64,000 bases of DNA from contig NZ_JAUMKD010000003.1 in NCBI RefSeq assembly GCF_030519475.1, positions 806,001 through 870,000 on the forward strand, given 5' to 3'. Below the pieces are notes generated by a model. The model worked only from the letters and a program-made list of their open reading frames with translations. It made no database searches and was not told where the DNA came from. Source of the DNA: Micromonospora sp. C28SCA-DRY-2 (lineage in GTDB: Bacteria; Actinomycetota; Actinomycetes; Mycobacteriales; Micromonosporaceae). The stretch's first letter is position 1. Each line of letters starts with the position of its first letter. The position numbers were made by a program, and so were the translations under genes. Positions 16,701 to 24,938 of this stretch are shown here, piece after piece.

Positions 16701-19233
16701 CCGGCTCGCCGGTGGCCGCCTCCCGGCTCGGGTGGACGGTCGGGTCGCCCTGCTCGACCCAGACCTCACCGGTCTGTGTCACGTCGATGGTGCGGTCCTG
16801 CTCGACGTCCTTGTTCCCGAACTTGTCGACCACCAGGAAGCCGACCGACCTCGCCCCCGGCTTGAGCTTCACCCAGGCGAACCGGCCGTACGAGTCGGTG
16901 CCCGCGAACGGCTGCCCGGTGGGCCACTCGGTGACGTACCCGGGATCGATGTCGCCCCAGGCGTACAGGCTCCAGTCCGCGTAGTCGCCCGCCGGGCGCT
17001 GGTAGTGCACCACCACCCAGTCCCGCGAGGACGCCTGCCCCGGGGTGCCCACGGTGGCGGTGGAGCGGGCGGTCGCGGTGCGCCCCTTGCCGTCGCGCAC
17101 CACCGCCTTGTACTCCACGGTCGTGCCGCCGGCCAGCCCGGTCAGGTCGTGGTGCACCGTGTAGGGCGCCCGGTCGGCGCTGCCGAGCAGGGTCCACCGG
17201 CCGCCGGCGACCCGGGCGGCGACCGTGACGGTGGCCAGCGGATCCCCGGTGACCTGCGCGGTGATCGCTGCCTTCGTGGCGACCGGCTGGTCGGGGGCGG
17301 GGCTGGTGATGGTGACCGACGGCGTGGCGTCGGGCAGTGCGATCGGCGTGCCGGCGCGGTGCACCACGGCCGACAGCGGTGGCACGGTCAGGGTGAGCCG
17401 GCCGTCGGCGGCGGCGACCGGGGCGGCCGAGCCGCCGTAGACGCCGGTGAAGGTGGCACCGGCCGACCAGGTGTCCACGGTGACAGTCTGCGCGGTGGCG
17501 GCGTTGTTCACCGCCACCACGTACTCGGTGCGCTGCTTCGGGTCGATCCGGGAGAAGGCGAAGACGCCCGGCCCGTCGGCGGCGTACCGGGTGACCTGGA
17601 CGCCGTCGCGCAGCGCCGGGTGCGCCTGGCGCAGCCGGCCCAGCTCGGCGATGGCCCGGTAGAGCGGGTGCGCCGGGTCGTACTGGTCGACCGCGTGGGT
17701 GCGGTCGGTGCCGAGCAGGTCGTCGTCGAGGTAGTCGGGGGTACGGGAGGCGAACATGTCCTGCCGGGCGTCCTTGTCGCCGCCCGGGCCGGTGAAGCCC
17801 TGCTCGTCGCCGGAGTAGACCACCGGCTGGCCCCGGGTGAGGAACATCAGCTCGTGGGCGAGCCGGTCGCGGCGCAGGTGGCTGGCCGGGTCGGTGCCAC
17901 CGCCGGCGATGAACCCGCCGATCCGGCCCATGTCGTGGTTGCCGAGGAAGGTGGTCAGCCGGCCGGCGTCGGTGTCCCGGGAGTTGTAGAGGTCGTCGCG
18001 GGCGTACACGTCGGCCAGCGCCCTGGCCGAGCCGTCGCCGGCGGTGTAGCCGCGGGCCGCCTCCTGGAAGGCGAAGTCGAGGGTGGCCGGCAGCCCGCCG
18101 CGCCGCACGTACGTCGAGGTGATCTCCGGGTCGGCGCTGTAGACCTCGCCGAACATGAAGAAGTCCGGCTTGCCGGCGCGCGCGGCGGCCCGCTCGACGC
18201 CCTGGCTGAACTGCGGCCAGAACTCCAGGTTGGCGTGCTTGACGGTGTCCAGCCGGAAGCCGTCGACGCCGGTCTCCACCACCCAGTCCGAGTAGACCTC
18301 GGTGAGGCCGCGCACCACCTCGGGGCGCTCGGTCCACAGGTCGTCGAGGCCGAAGAAGTCGCCGTACTCGCTGTTCTCGCCGGCGAAGGTGGAGTCGCCC
18401 CGGTTGTGGTACATCGTCGGGTCGTTCAGCCACGCCGGCACCTTGACCTTCGCGTCGGCCGGGGTGTCGAACGTCGGCGGGTACGGGAAGGACCGCGCGT
18501 TCACCGCCGGGAAGTCGCGGCTGCCGTCGGCGTAGTTGCGGTCCTCGAACGCGCGCCCCTGCGCGTCCCGGTACGGCGCGCTCGCCTTGTCCACGTAGGG
18601 CGCGGACTCGCCGTACCGGATGACGTCGGCGGTGTGGTTGACGATGACGTCCAGGTAGACCTTGATGCCCCGCTGGTGGGCGAGCCGGACCAGCCGCTTG
18701 AGGTCCTCGTTGGTGCCGAAGTGCGGGTCGACCTGGGTGAAGTCGGTGATCCAGTATCCGTGGTACCCGGCGGAGACGTCGTCGCCCCGGGCCTGTACCG
18801 GCCGGTTCTTGAAGATCGGGGCGAGCCAGATGGCCGTCGTCCCGAGCCCCTGGATGTAGTCGAGCCGGTCCATCACGCCCTTGAGGTCACCGCCGTGGTA
18901 GAAGCCCTTGTCGGCGGGGTCGAGGCCGGTGCTGAGCCGGTCTCCGGCCAACCCGCCCCGGTCGTTGCGCCGGTCGCCGTTGGCGAACCGGTCCGGCAGG
19001 ACGAAGTAGAACTGTTCGGCCCGGGCGTCGTCGGTGCCCGCGCGGAGCAGTGCCTCGGCGGAGGGCTCGGCGCGCCACTGCACCGCGCCGGCGGCCGCGA
19101 GCGGGTCGGTGCCCGCCTGGCCGGCGGCGGCGCCGTCGAACTGGCGTACAGCGACCGGTACCGCGACGAGGGCGACGGCGAGCATGCAGACGAGGGCGAG
19201 CAGGGCCTTGCGCGGTATCGGCGGGGGTTTCAT
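13738..19233 (-). CDS. Secreted bifunctional alpha-amylase/pullulanase
   Basis: A 1,831-residue extracellular enzyme joining two GH13 enzymes. The signal peptide is residues 1-38. The first GH13 domain (about 70-600) has GFRLDTVKHAN (nucleophile near 326), FGEVYS (acid near 361) and FLGNHDMGR, as in alpha-amylases. Two pullulanase-associated CBM41-like modules follow (about 738-840 and 854-955). After a CBM48-like module (near 1090-1200) comes the GH13 pullulanase domain with YNWGYDPLHY, GFRFDLMGHH, YGEGWNFGE and YVDAHDNE. Together they cut alpha-1,4 and alpha-1,6 links of starch or glycogen. The ATG follows AGAGGAAGG. Confidence 0.92.
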   Translation of the reverse strand: MKPPPIPRKALLALVCMLAVALVAVPVAVRQFDGAAAGQAGTDPLAAAGAVQWRAEPSAEALLRAGTDDARAEQFYFVLPDRFANGDRRNDRGGLAGDRLSTGLDPADKGFYHGGDLKGVMDRLDYIQGLGTTAIWLAPIFKNRPVQARGDDVSAGYHGYWITDFTQVDPHFGTNEDLKRLVRLAHQRGIKVYLDVIVNHTADVIRYGESAPYVDKASAPYRDAQGRAFEDRNYADGSRDFPAVNARSFPYPPTFDTPADAKVKVPAWLNDPTMYHNRGDSTFAGENSEYGDFFGLDDLWTERPEVVRGLTEVYSDWVVETGVDGFRLDTVKHANLEFWPQFSQGVERAAARAGKPDFFMFGEVYSADPEITSTYVRRGGLPATLDFAFQEAARGYTAGDGSARALADVYARDDLYNSRDTDAGRLTTFLGNHDMGRIGGFIAGGGTDPASHLRRDRLAHELMFLTRGQPVVYSGDEQGFTGPGGDKDARQDMFASRTPDYLDDDLLGTDRTHAVDQYDPAHPLYRAIAELGRLRQAHPALRDGVQVTRYAADGPGVFAFSRIDPKQRTEYVVAVNNAATAQTVTVDTWSAGATFTGVYGGSAAPVAAADGRLTLTVPPLSAVVHRAGTPIALPDATPSVTITSPAPDQPVATKAAITAQVTGDPLATVTVAARVAGGRWTLLGSADRAPYTVHHDLTGLAGGTTVEYKAVVRDGKGRTATARSTATVGTPGQASSRDWVVVHYQRPAGDYADWSLYAWGDIDPGYVTEWPTGQPFAGTDSYGRFAWVKLKPGARSVGFLVVDKFGNKDVEQDRTIDVTQTGEVWVEQGDPTVHPSREAATGEPDPPVADGTAVIHYRRADGNYDGWGLHLWDGAANPTDWATPMPPTSVDSFGAVFRVPLAPGATGLSYILHSGDEKDLPEDQRLDFADAGREVWLLAGVRGRLVPSTATGTGRDTDITKQRAHWIDRSTVAWQTGPTDGRTYALVAAPAGGVSVVDGELAGTYTSLPLRAQRNGLTEAQRAAFPHLWAYQSFTLDRRDLAKVPAALRGQLLVTERDAEGELLAATGVQIPGVLDDVYARATDARLGPTFSGGVPTLSVWAPTARTVSLQLFDSPTGEPTSVAMSRDDRTGVWSVRGARAWAGKYYRYQVEAWQPAAQRVVTAAVTDPYSLALAPNSTHSQLVDLTDPKLAPPGWAKLRKPAAVPSTRAQVSELSVRDFSIADSTVPAERRGTYLAFTDPGTAGMTHLRSLGEAGVTHLHLLPAFDFATIPERRAEQRQPACDLAALPPDSDEQQKCVAAVADTDGYNWGYDPLHYTVPEGGYAVDPGGARRTTEFRQMVAGINGAGLRVVMDVVYNHTSAAGTDPKSVLDQVVPGYYHRLLEDGTVANSTCCANTAPEHAMMGKLVVDSLVTWARAYKVDGFRFDLMGHHPKANILAVRAALDRLTLARDGVDGKSILLYGEGWNFGEVANDARFVQATQANMAGTGIGTFNDRLRDAVRGGGPFDANPRQQGFASGLFTDPNGDPVNGSAADQRARLLHQHDLIKVGLTGNLAGYRFTNSAGDRVTGAQVDYNGSPAGYTAAPGEAVTYVDAHDNEILYDALAYKLPQDTSAADRSRMQVLALSTVVMGQGTGFVTTGTERLRSKSLDRNSYNSGDWFNQIRWDCARGNGFGAGLPPAQDNQDKWSYARPLLADPALIPDCAAIDTTAARYAELLRIRASSPVFGLATAEQVQRRVAFPLSGAGETPGVLTMTLDGRGLDPRWRSVTVVFNATPETAAQRVTGLRGADVALHPVLRTSADEAVRTASFDPGTGTFTVPARSVAVFVQR

Positions 19234-19275
19234 CGACGGCCTTCCTCTGGTCGCTGATTGGCCCGCACGCTAGCC

Positions 19276-19337
19276 CTTGCCGAAACATTCTGCAATACCT
19301 TGCAAACCAAGTCGCAACAAAGCAGTTCGCTTGCAAG
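19276..19337 (-). promoter_or_regulatory. TTGCAA-type operator cluster upstream of amylase-pullulanase
   Basis: Three related motifs lie before the start: CTGCAA (19290-19295), CTTGCAA (19299-19305) and the palindrome CTTGCAAG (19330-19337). LacI-family maltose regulators (MalR-like) of actinomycetes recognise CTTGCAAG-type sites, so repression without maltodextrin is likely; the regulator is not in this window. Confidence 0.5.
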
Positions 19338-19340
19338 AAG

Positions 19341-19372
19341 GACGGCCCGGCGCTGTCCCGCGCCGGGCCGTC
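19341..19372 (-). terminator. Hairpin terminator, likely for the LysR gene
   Basis: GACGGCCCGGCGC (19341-19353) pairs perfectly with 19360-19372 across six bases. It lies 160 bases past the end of the minus-strand LysR gene and before the amylase promoter. Confidence 0.65.
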
Positions 19373-19530
19373 GACGGTTCGCTGGCAGTGACTGGATGTT
19401 GCGGGGCAGGAGGTTGTTGGCGCGTCCTCCGCACTCGCCACAACCCGACATCACCGCGCAACCCGATCGCCGAACGACCTCGGCAACTCGCCGTTATCTG
19501 TCGGGAGATCTCCACCAGAACCGGGGCGGT

Positions 19531-20448
19531 TCAGTTGCCCGGAAATATCGGATCTGCGGCGCGGTGCCGACCATCGACGGCGTTCAGGGCGGTGATGAAA
19601 CGTGTGAGGAGCGGGCTGGTGTCCTCGGCTCGCCAGACCAGGTGCAAGGTGGTGGCGGTGCCCGCGAGGGGTCGAGGCGTCACGCCCTCCCGATGCAGCA
19701 CGCGATAGGAGTCGGCCATCACGGCCGCGCCGAAGCCGGCTGCGACCAGCGCGAGGATCGTCTGCACGGTCCGGCCCCGTGCGGCGACGCGCGGCACGAT
19801 CCCGGCGTGGTGGCACAACGAGATGATCTCGTCGTGCGCATGGGGCGCGGACTCCCGCGGCCACAGCACCAAGGGAATCTCATCGAGTACGGACACCGGC
19901 GCCGGCTCGGGGGTCCTGGCGAGAGGGTGCCCGGCCGGCAGGAAGAGGGCCAGCGGCTCGCGCGCCCAGACGCGGGTGGCCAGACGGGCGTCGCGGGCCG
20001 GCAGTCGCTGCACCGTCACGTCGAGGCTGCCGCCCAGGATGCCGGCCGACATCTCGGCGTCGTCGAACAGCTCCACCAGGCACAGGTCGACGTCCGGGAG
20101 TTCCACTCGTAGTCGTCCGAGGGCGTCCCCCAGCACGCCGTTGATGCCTGATCCGGCGAACCCTACCGTCAAGCGGCCAGTCTTACCCGCGGCAGCCAGC
20201 CTTACGTCGTCCAGAGCGGCTTCGGCGTCGGCCAGCATGCGCACCGCCCGCCGAAGCAGCGCTTCGCCGGCCGCGGTGGGAACGAGTCCGCGGCCGGTGC
20301 GGGCGAACAGTTCGGCCCCCAGGCGTCGCTCCAGCTCACCCAGCTGCCGACTCAAGGTCGGCTGGGTCAGATGCAGACGGCGCGCGGCCCCGCTGATGGA
20401 TCCTTCCTCGGCGATCGCCGCCACATAGCCCAGCAGACGTAGCTCCAT
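19531..20448 (-). CDS. LysR-family transcriptional regulator
   Basis: A 305-residue LysR regulator. The winged helix-turn-helix is at residues 1-60 (GSISGAARRLHLTQPTLSRQ), followed by the linker helix and a substrate-binding-like effector domain (about 90-295). The ATG follows GGAGGT. It is divergent from the catabolic operon starting at 20560, with a dyad at 20462-20486 between them, the usual arrangement for a LysR activator of the adjacent pathway. The inducer is probably a pathway intermediate, which is an inference. Confidence 0.9.
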   Translation of the reverse strand: MELRLLGYVAAIAEEGSISGAARRLHLTQPTLSRQLGELERRLGAELFARTGRGLVPTAAGEALLRRAVRMLADAEAALDDVRLAAAGKTGRLTVGFAGSGINGVLGDALGRLRVELPDVDLCLVELFDDAEMSAGILGGSLDVTVQRLPARDARLATRVWAREPLALFLPAGHPLARTPEPAPVSVLDEIPLVLWPRESAPHAHDEIISLCHHAGIVPRVAARGRTVQTILALVAAGFGAAVMADSYRVLHREGVTPRPLAGTATTLHLVWRAEDTSPLLTRFITALNAVDGRHRAADPIFPGN

Positions 20449-20461
20449 CCATACCTCCGAG

Positions 20462-20486
20462 GCATGGTGCGTATATCAATCCATGC
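20462..20486. promoter_or_regulatory. LysR-type dyad in the divergent promoter region
   Basis: GCATGG (20462-20467) and CCATGC (20481-20486) are perfect inverted arms separated by 13 bases that include the AT-rich GTATATCAAT. The position between LysR and the operon fits a LysR recognition site. Confidence 0.5.
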
Positions 20487-20559
20487 TGCAGAGTAGGCGT
20501 CGGGGATCAGTCGGTAAAGAATGAAGCCACCTCGATTCCCCGAAACGCCGGAGGGCGTC

Positions 20560-21282
20560 GTGAAACACCTTGGAGTTCTCGCCCACAGCACGGGAGGGGC
20601 CGCCCTGTGCTTCCTCACCTTCTGTGAGGAGGGTTTCCGCAGGACCGGCCGCAACGAGCATCCCGACGTCACCCTGGACTACATCGCCTTCGGATACAGC
20701 ATGCCCGCCTGGGACGCGGGAGATCACGCCGCGGTCCGGGACACCCTGGCCACCAGCGCGCACCGGCTCGCCCGGGCCGGCGCGGATTTCTTCGTCTGTC
20801 CGGACAACACCGCACACCTGGCCCTGGAAGTGCCGGGAGCTGAGCTTCCGCTGCCGGGGTTGCACATCGCCGAGGTCGTCGCGGAGCAGGCCGCCGCCGA
20901 GGGGCGCACCCGTGTCGGCGTGCTCGGCACCCGATACACGATGGACAGCGAGCTGTACCCGCGAGCGCTCGCCGCTCGCGGGATCGCCGCGGAGCTGCCC
21001 GACGCGGACGACCGCGACCTCGTCAACGACGTCATCTTCACGGAACTGGTGAACGGCGTGATCAGCGACGGTTCGCGCCAGGAATACCTGCGCGTCATCG
21101 AACGGCTGGCCGATCGGGGCTGCGACGCGGTCGCCCTTGTCTGCACCGAGATCCCGATGCTGATCACGCCTGATGTGTCCTGCCTGCCGACGTTGGATTC
21201 GACTCGGCTGCTGGCCCGAGCGGCCTATGAGGTCGCCGTGGGCGAGCGGCCAATGCCAGACTGGCGCGGCGGCCCTCGATGA
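20560..21282 (+). CDS. Aspartate/glutamate racemase family protein
   Basis: A 240-residue protein with both cysteines of the family: FVCPDNTAH near residue 84 and LVCTEIPML near residue 196. This two-Cys pattern fits racemases and isomerases; the superfamily also contains maleate isomerase and arylmalonate decarboxylase. GTG at 20560 with GGAGGG just upstream gives the typical start MKHLGVLAHS; an ATG 39 bases earlier lacks a ribosome site. It heads an operon of the lower meta-cleavage pathway, so the substrate may be an unsaturated dicarboxylate rather than an amino acid. It overlaps the next gene by ATGA. Confidence 0.8.
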   Translation: MKHLGVLAHSTGGAALCFLTFCEEGFRRTGRNEHPDVTLDYIAFGYSMPAWDAGDHAAVRDTLATSAHRLARAGADFFVCPDNTAHLALEVPGAELPLPGLHIAEVVAEQAAAEGRTRVGVLGTRYTMDSELYPRALAARGIAAELPDADDRDLVNDVIFTELVNGVISDGSRQEYLRVIERLADRGCDAVALVCTEIPMLITPDVSCLPTLDSTRLLARAAYEVAVGERPMPDWRGGPR

Positions 21283-21788
21283 GCCCAGGACGCTACGAGC
21301 CGGATCCCGCCATGCCGCACCCCGAACGGCGCCTCAACGCACTGGGGCTGACGTTGCCGCAGGTCGTCCCACCGGTCGCGACCTATGTGCCAGCCGTACG
21401 CAGCGGTGGCCACGTCTACGTGTCGGGCCAGGTGCCACTGCGCGAGGGACGGCTGATCGCGGCCGGCCGGCTCGGCGACACGGTCAGCGTAGAACTCGGG
21501 TACGCGTGCGCACGCCAGTGCGCGCTCAACTCGCTGGCGGCGCTGAAGGCGGAGGCCGGTGACCTGATGGCGGTGGCCCGCGTGGTCAAAGCCCTGGTAT
21601 TCGTCGCGTCGACGGCCGATTTCACCCGGCACCCAGAGGTAGGCGACGGGGCGTCGGACCTGCTCTGCGAAATTTTCGGCGACGCCGGGCGGCATGCCCG
21701 CTCGGCGGTCGGGGTGACGTCGCTGCCGCTGAACGCACCCGTCGAACTGGAACTCCTGGTCGAGCTTCACCGGCCGGCCCGCGGCTGA
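21279..21788 (+). CDS. RidA (YjgF/YER057c) family protein, possible 2-aminomuconate deaminase
   Basis: A 169-residue RidA-fold protein (VATYVPAVRSGGHVYVSGQVPL, then ARQCALNSLAALKAE, ending in the VELELLVELHRP strand). Family members deaminate enamines and imines; one branch is 2-aminomuconate deaminase of the aminophenol/hydroxyanthranilate pathways. In this operon, deamination of 2-aminomuconate to 4-oxalocrotonate would feed the following enzymes. That role is an inference; the typical arginine of housekeeping RidA proteins is not obvious. It is coupled to the preceding gene by ATGA. Confidence 0.75.
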   Translation: MSPGRYEPDPAMPHPERRLNALGLTLPQVVPPVATYVPAVRSGGHVYVSGQVPLREGRLIAAGRLGDTVSVELGYACARQCALNSLAALKAEAGDLMAVARVVKALVFVASTADFTRHPEVGDGASDLLCEIFGDAGRHARSAVGVTSLPLNAPVELELLVELHRPARG

Positions 21789-21854
21789 GTCCGCGAATCT
21801 CCGGAGCCCCGCCCCAAGGGAGGGGCGACACCTCTCGATCACAAGGAGGCCCGT

Positions 21855-22730
21855 ATGCCCGAAAAACTGCCGGCGGCGATCGTCGGTTCAGGCAACATCG
21901 GTACGGATCTGCTCTACAAACTACGCCGGTCCGAGCTCGTCGATCCGCGCTTCATGATCGGCATTGCCCCTGGCAGCGAGGGTCTGCGGCGGGCGAAGGA
22001 CCTCGGCGTCGAGGTGTCCGCGGAGGGCATCGACTGGCTGCTCGACCGGCCGGACCGGCCCCCGCTGGTTTTCGAGGCGACCTCGGCGAAGGTGCATGCC
22101 GCAGCCGCGCCGCGCTACGCGGCCGCGGGGATCACCGCGATCGACCTGACACCCGCGTCGGTCGGCCCCTGGGTCGTACCCGCCGTCAACCTCGACGATC
22201 ATCTGCAGGCACCGAACGTCAACATGGTCAGCTGCGCCGGACAGGCCACGATCCCCCTCCTACACGCGATCAACCAGGTCGCCGACGCCTCGTACGGCGA
22301 GATCGTCGCCACCATCGCGAGCGCCAGCGCCGGGCCGGGCACGCGGTGGAATCTCAGCGAGTTCAGTGAGAAGACCGGACAGGCTCTGGTCGCGGTCGCG
22401 GGAGTGGACGAGGCCAAGGCGTTCTCGCTGATCAATCCGGCCGAGCCGCCCATGGTCATGCGCGACACCGTGTACGCGAGGGTTCGCCGCAGCGACGCCG
22501 GCCGGATCGAGCAGGCCGTGCGCGACATGGTGGAGAAGGTCCGGCGCTACGTGCCGGGTTACCGGCTGCGGCTCGTCGAGGTCAACGGCGACCTCGTCAC
22601 CGTCATGGTGCAGGTGGAGGGCGCCGGCGACTTCCTGCCCACCTATGCCGGCAATCTCGACATCATCACCGCCGCCGCAGTCGCCGTCGCCGAGCGGATC
22701 GCGGAAAAGAGATTTGGGGTCGCACGATGA
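21855..22730 (+). CDS. mhpF: Acetaldehyde dehydrogenase (acetylating)
   Basis: A 291-residue enzyme converting acetaldehyde, NAD and CoA to acetyl-CoA, last step of the meta-cleavage pathway. The NAD fold is AIVGSGNIGTDLLYK (residues 8-22); the catalytic cysteine is in NMVSCAGQATIP near residue 127. It normally works in a channelling complex with the aldolase encoded next, whose start it overlaps by four bases. AAGGAGG (21843-21849) is a strong ribosome site. The length is slightly below the usual 300-315 residues, without an obvious missing motif. Confidence 0.93.
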   Translation: MPEKLPAAIVGSGNIGTDLLYKLRRSELVDPRFMIGIAPGSEGLRRAKDLGVEVSAEGIDWLLDRPDRPPLVFEATSAKVHAAAAPRYAAAGITAIDLTPASVGPWVVPAVNLDDHLQAPNVNMVSCAGQATIPLLHAINQVADASYGEIVATIASASAGPGTRWNLSEFSEKTGQALVAVAGVDEAKAFSLINPAEPPMVMRDTVYARVRRSDAGRIEQAVRDMVEKVRRYVPGYRLRLVEVNGDLVTVMVQVEGAGDFLPTYAGNLDIITAAAVAVAERIAEKRFGVAR

Positions 22731-23731
22731 TCACTCTTGTTGACACGAGCCTGCGCGACGGCATGAGTAGCGTGTCGCACCAGTTCACGCCGGAACAGGT
22801 CGCCGCGGTGGCGGGAGGTCTCGACCGGGCACGTGTCCGGGTCATCGAGGTCGCCCACGGCATCGGCATCGGCGCCTCCTCGATCCAGTACGGCATCGCC
22901 GCCGCGACGGATGTCGAGTACGTACAGGCCGCCGTCGCCGCGGTCGACACCGCCGACATCGCCGTGCTGTACGTGCCGGGAATCTCGACGCTCGCGGCCC
23001 TGGACGCCGTCCACCAGGCGGGGGCGACCACGGTGCGGGTCGCCACGCACTGCACCGAGGCCGACTGCGCCGAGCAGCCGATCCGGCACGCCCGCGAGCG
23101 GGGTATGCGCGTGATGAGCTTCCTGATGATGAGCCACAAGCTCGAACCCGCAGCGCTCGCCGAGCAGGCTGCCGCCCTGGAGTCCTACGGCGCGCAGGTG
23201 ATCTACGTGGTCGACTCCGCCGGGGCGCTCGTGCCCGGGTCCGCCGGGGCTCGCGTCGCCGCGCTGCGCGACGCGGTCAGCGCCGACATCGGGTTCCACG
23301 CCCACAACAACCTGGGGGTGGGCATCGGCAACGCCCTCGCCGCGGTCGAGAACGGCGCGACCTACATCGACGGGTCACTCCGAGGTTTGGGGGCCAGCGC
23401 GGGCAACGCCCAGACGGAGGTGCTCGCGGCAGCGCTGGAACGTGCCGGTCACGACCCGGGGGTCGACGTGTTCGCGCTCATCGAGGTCGCCGAACGCGTC
23501 ATGGCACCGCTGATGACCGAGCCCCAGATCGTCGACGAGACCGCACTCCTGCTCGGTTACGCCGGTCTCTACTCCACCTTCTTCCACCCGGCGAAGCGCG
23601 CCGCGGTCAAGTACGGCGTGCCCATTCGCGAGCTCCTCCTCGAGTTGGGGCGGCGCGAGGTCATCGGCGGCCAGGAGGACATGATCATCGATGTCGCGGC
23701 GGAGCTTTCGAGCCGGGCACGGAGGGCGTAG
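22727..23731 (+). CDS. mhpE: 4-Hydroxy-2-oxovalerate aldolase
   Basis: A 334-residue HMGL-like TIM-barrel aldolase that splits 4-hydroxy-2-oxovalerate into pyruvate and acetaldehyde. VDTSLRDGMSSVSHQF at the N-terminus holds the Asp/Arg catalytic pair; HAHNNLGVG near residue 190 supplies the metal-binding histidines. The C-terminal DmpG communication domain (about 265-334) contacts the dehydrogenase. It overlaps the dehydrogenase gene by ATGA, as expected for the channelling pair. Confidence 0.94.
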   Translation: MITLVDTSLRDGMSSVSHQFTPEQVAAVAGGLDRARVRVIEVAHGIGIGASSIQYGIAAATDVEYVQAAVAAVDTADIAVLYVPGISTLAALDAVHQAGATTVRVATHCTEADCAEQPIRHARERGMRVMSFLMMSHKLEPAALAEQAAALESYGAQVIYVVDSAGALVPGSAGARVAALRDAVSADIGFHAHNNLGVGIGNALAAVENGATYIDGSLRGLGASAGNAQTEVLAAALERAGHDPGVDVFALIEVAERVMAPLMTEPQIVDETALLLGYAGLYSTFFHPAKRAAVKYGVPIRELLLELGRREVIGGQEDMIIDVAAELSSRARRA

Positions 23732-24529
23732 GTGAGGTCTTCCGAGGTCCGCGAGGCGGCCGCCGCGTTGCTCGGTGCCTACCGGTCGGGCACACCGATT
23801 CCGCCCCTGAGCACGACCTACCCCGGCGCGACGATCGACGACGCCTACCGGATCCAGCAGGAGCAGGTGCGCGTCTGGACCGAGGTCGGCGACCGGGTGT
23901 GCGGCCACAAGATCGGCCTGGTCTCGGCGGCGATCCAGCGGCAGATGGGCGTCCACGAGCCGGACTACGGCCATCTGACCGCGAGCATGTTCCACCCGCA
24001 GCACCGGCCCATCCCCGCCGGCACCTTCCTTCAACCCCGGATCGAGCCGGAGATCGCCTTCGTCCTCGGCGCCCCTCTCCGAGGGCCCGGAGTGACGGTC
24101 GACGACGCCGGGAGAGCAGTGCGTTGCCTGTTGCCGGCACTCGAGATCGTCGACTCCCGAATCCGGGACTGGAAAGTCTCGATCGTCGACACGATCGCCG
24201 ACAACGCGTCATCCGGGGCGGTGGTCCTCGGCAGCACCCCGATCGATCCAGCCGACGTCGACCTGCCGTCCGTGAACTGCGCGCTGCTCAGGAACGGCAC
24301 GGTCACGGAGACCGGTATGGGAGCCGCGGTCCTGGGCACCCCGATCAATGCTCTGGCCTGGCTGGCGAACGCCGTCGGTGCGCAGGGGGTGTCGCTGGAG
24401 CCGGGCCAGATCGTGCTGTCCGGCTCCATCACCAGGGCCATCACGATCGCGCCGGGCGACACCGTCACGGCGGACTTCCCCGGGATAGGGACGGTGACGG
24501 CGGTGCTGGCCGAGCAAGGCCCGTCCTGA
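23732..24529 (+). CDS. mhpD: 2-Oxopent-4-enoate hydratase (or related 4-oxalocrotonate decarboxylase)
   Basis: A 265-residue protein of the MhpD branch of the fumarylacetoacetase-like superfamily. Motifs are HKIGLVSAAIQRQMGV, PRIEPEIAFVLG with metal-binding glutamates, and EIVDSRIRDW then IADNASSG. Hydratases add water to 2-oxopent-4-enoate to give the aldolase substrate. Its close relatives are decarboxylases of 4-oxalocrotonate; the overall pattern fits hydratase better, but a decarboxylase is otherwise missing from the operon. The GTG start lies directly after the aldolase stop, behind GGAGGG. Confidence 0.82.
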   Translation: MRSSEVREAAAALLGAYRSGTPIPPLSTTYPGATIDDAYRIQQEQVRVWTEVGDRVCGHKIGLVSAAIQRQMGVHEPDYGHLTASMFHPQHRPIPAGTFLQPRIEPEIAFVLGAPLRGPGVTVDDAGRAVRCLLPALEIVDSRIRDWKVSIVDTIADNASSGAVVLGSTPIDPADVDLPSVNCALLRNGTVTETGMGAAVLGTPINALAWLANAVGAQGVSLEPGQIVLSGSITRAITIAPGDTVTADFPGIGTVTAVLAEQGPS

Positions 24530-24592
24530 CCGCACCGTTCCGCTGGCGACCGATTGACGGGTGGGCCGGGAGGACGACGACCGGAGCAGGCG

Positions 24593-24938
24593 GAGTTGTC
24601 CCACACGATCGCCAGGCGGACTGTCGGCGGGTAGAGGGTGCGCAGGTAGCGGCGGAACTCCAGAACTTCGATCGGTTCTTGGTCTTCTTGATGTGGCCGT
24701 AGAGCTTGTCCTTGGCCAGGTCGTAGGCGGCGAACAGGTGCCGCACTCCGGGTGGGCGGTTGTAGGTTGCCCGCCGCCTGCGGCGTGCTCCACGGTCGGG
24801 GTCTTCGTGCCTGCCGCCGAGTTCGGCCCACTGCCGGCCCGGGTGCGGTTGCAGGTTCAGCGGGCCGAACTCGTCCAGACAGAACACCATCTCCGGCTCG
24901 CCCTCCTCGGGTATGACCTCGCCGTCGGCGATGGTGCG
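24593..24938 (-). pseudogene. IS630-family transposase remnant
   Basis: Translated on the minus strand this carries the IS630-type DDE segment: VFCLDEFGPLNLQPHPGR, ATYNRPPGVRHLFAAYDL, YGHIKKTKNRSKF, then in another frame EFRRYLRTLYPP and IVWDNS. A single-base deletion near 24661 (the codon after SKF) causes the frameshift. A TAG interrupts the upstream end and the C-terminal catalytic region is gone. No terminal inverted repeats were found. It abuts the end of the catabolic operon, suggesting past insertion and deletion there. Confidence 0.8.

Noticed and set aside
13849..19257. A 1,802-codon open frame on the + strand
   Set aside because: Exactly antisense to the amylase-pullulanase; composition is the Arg/Val/Gly-rich shadow typical of GC-rich genes, with no domain.
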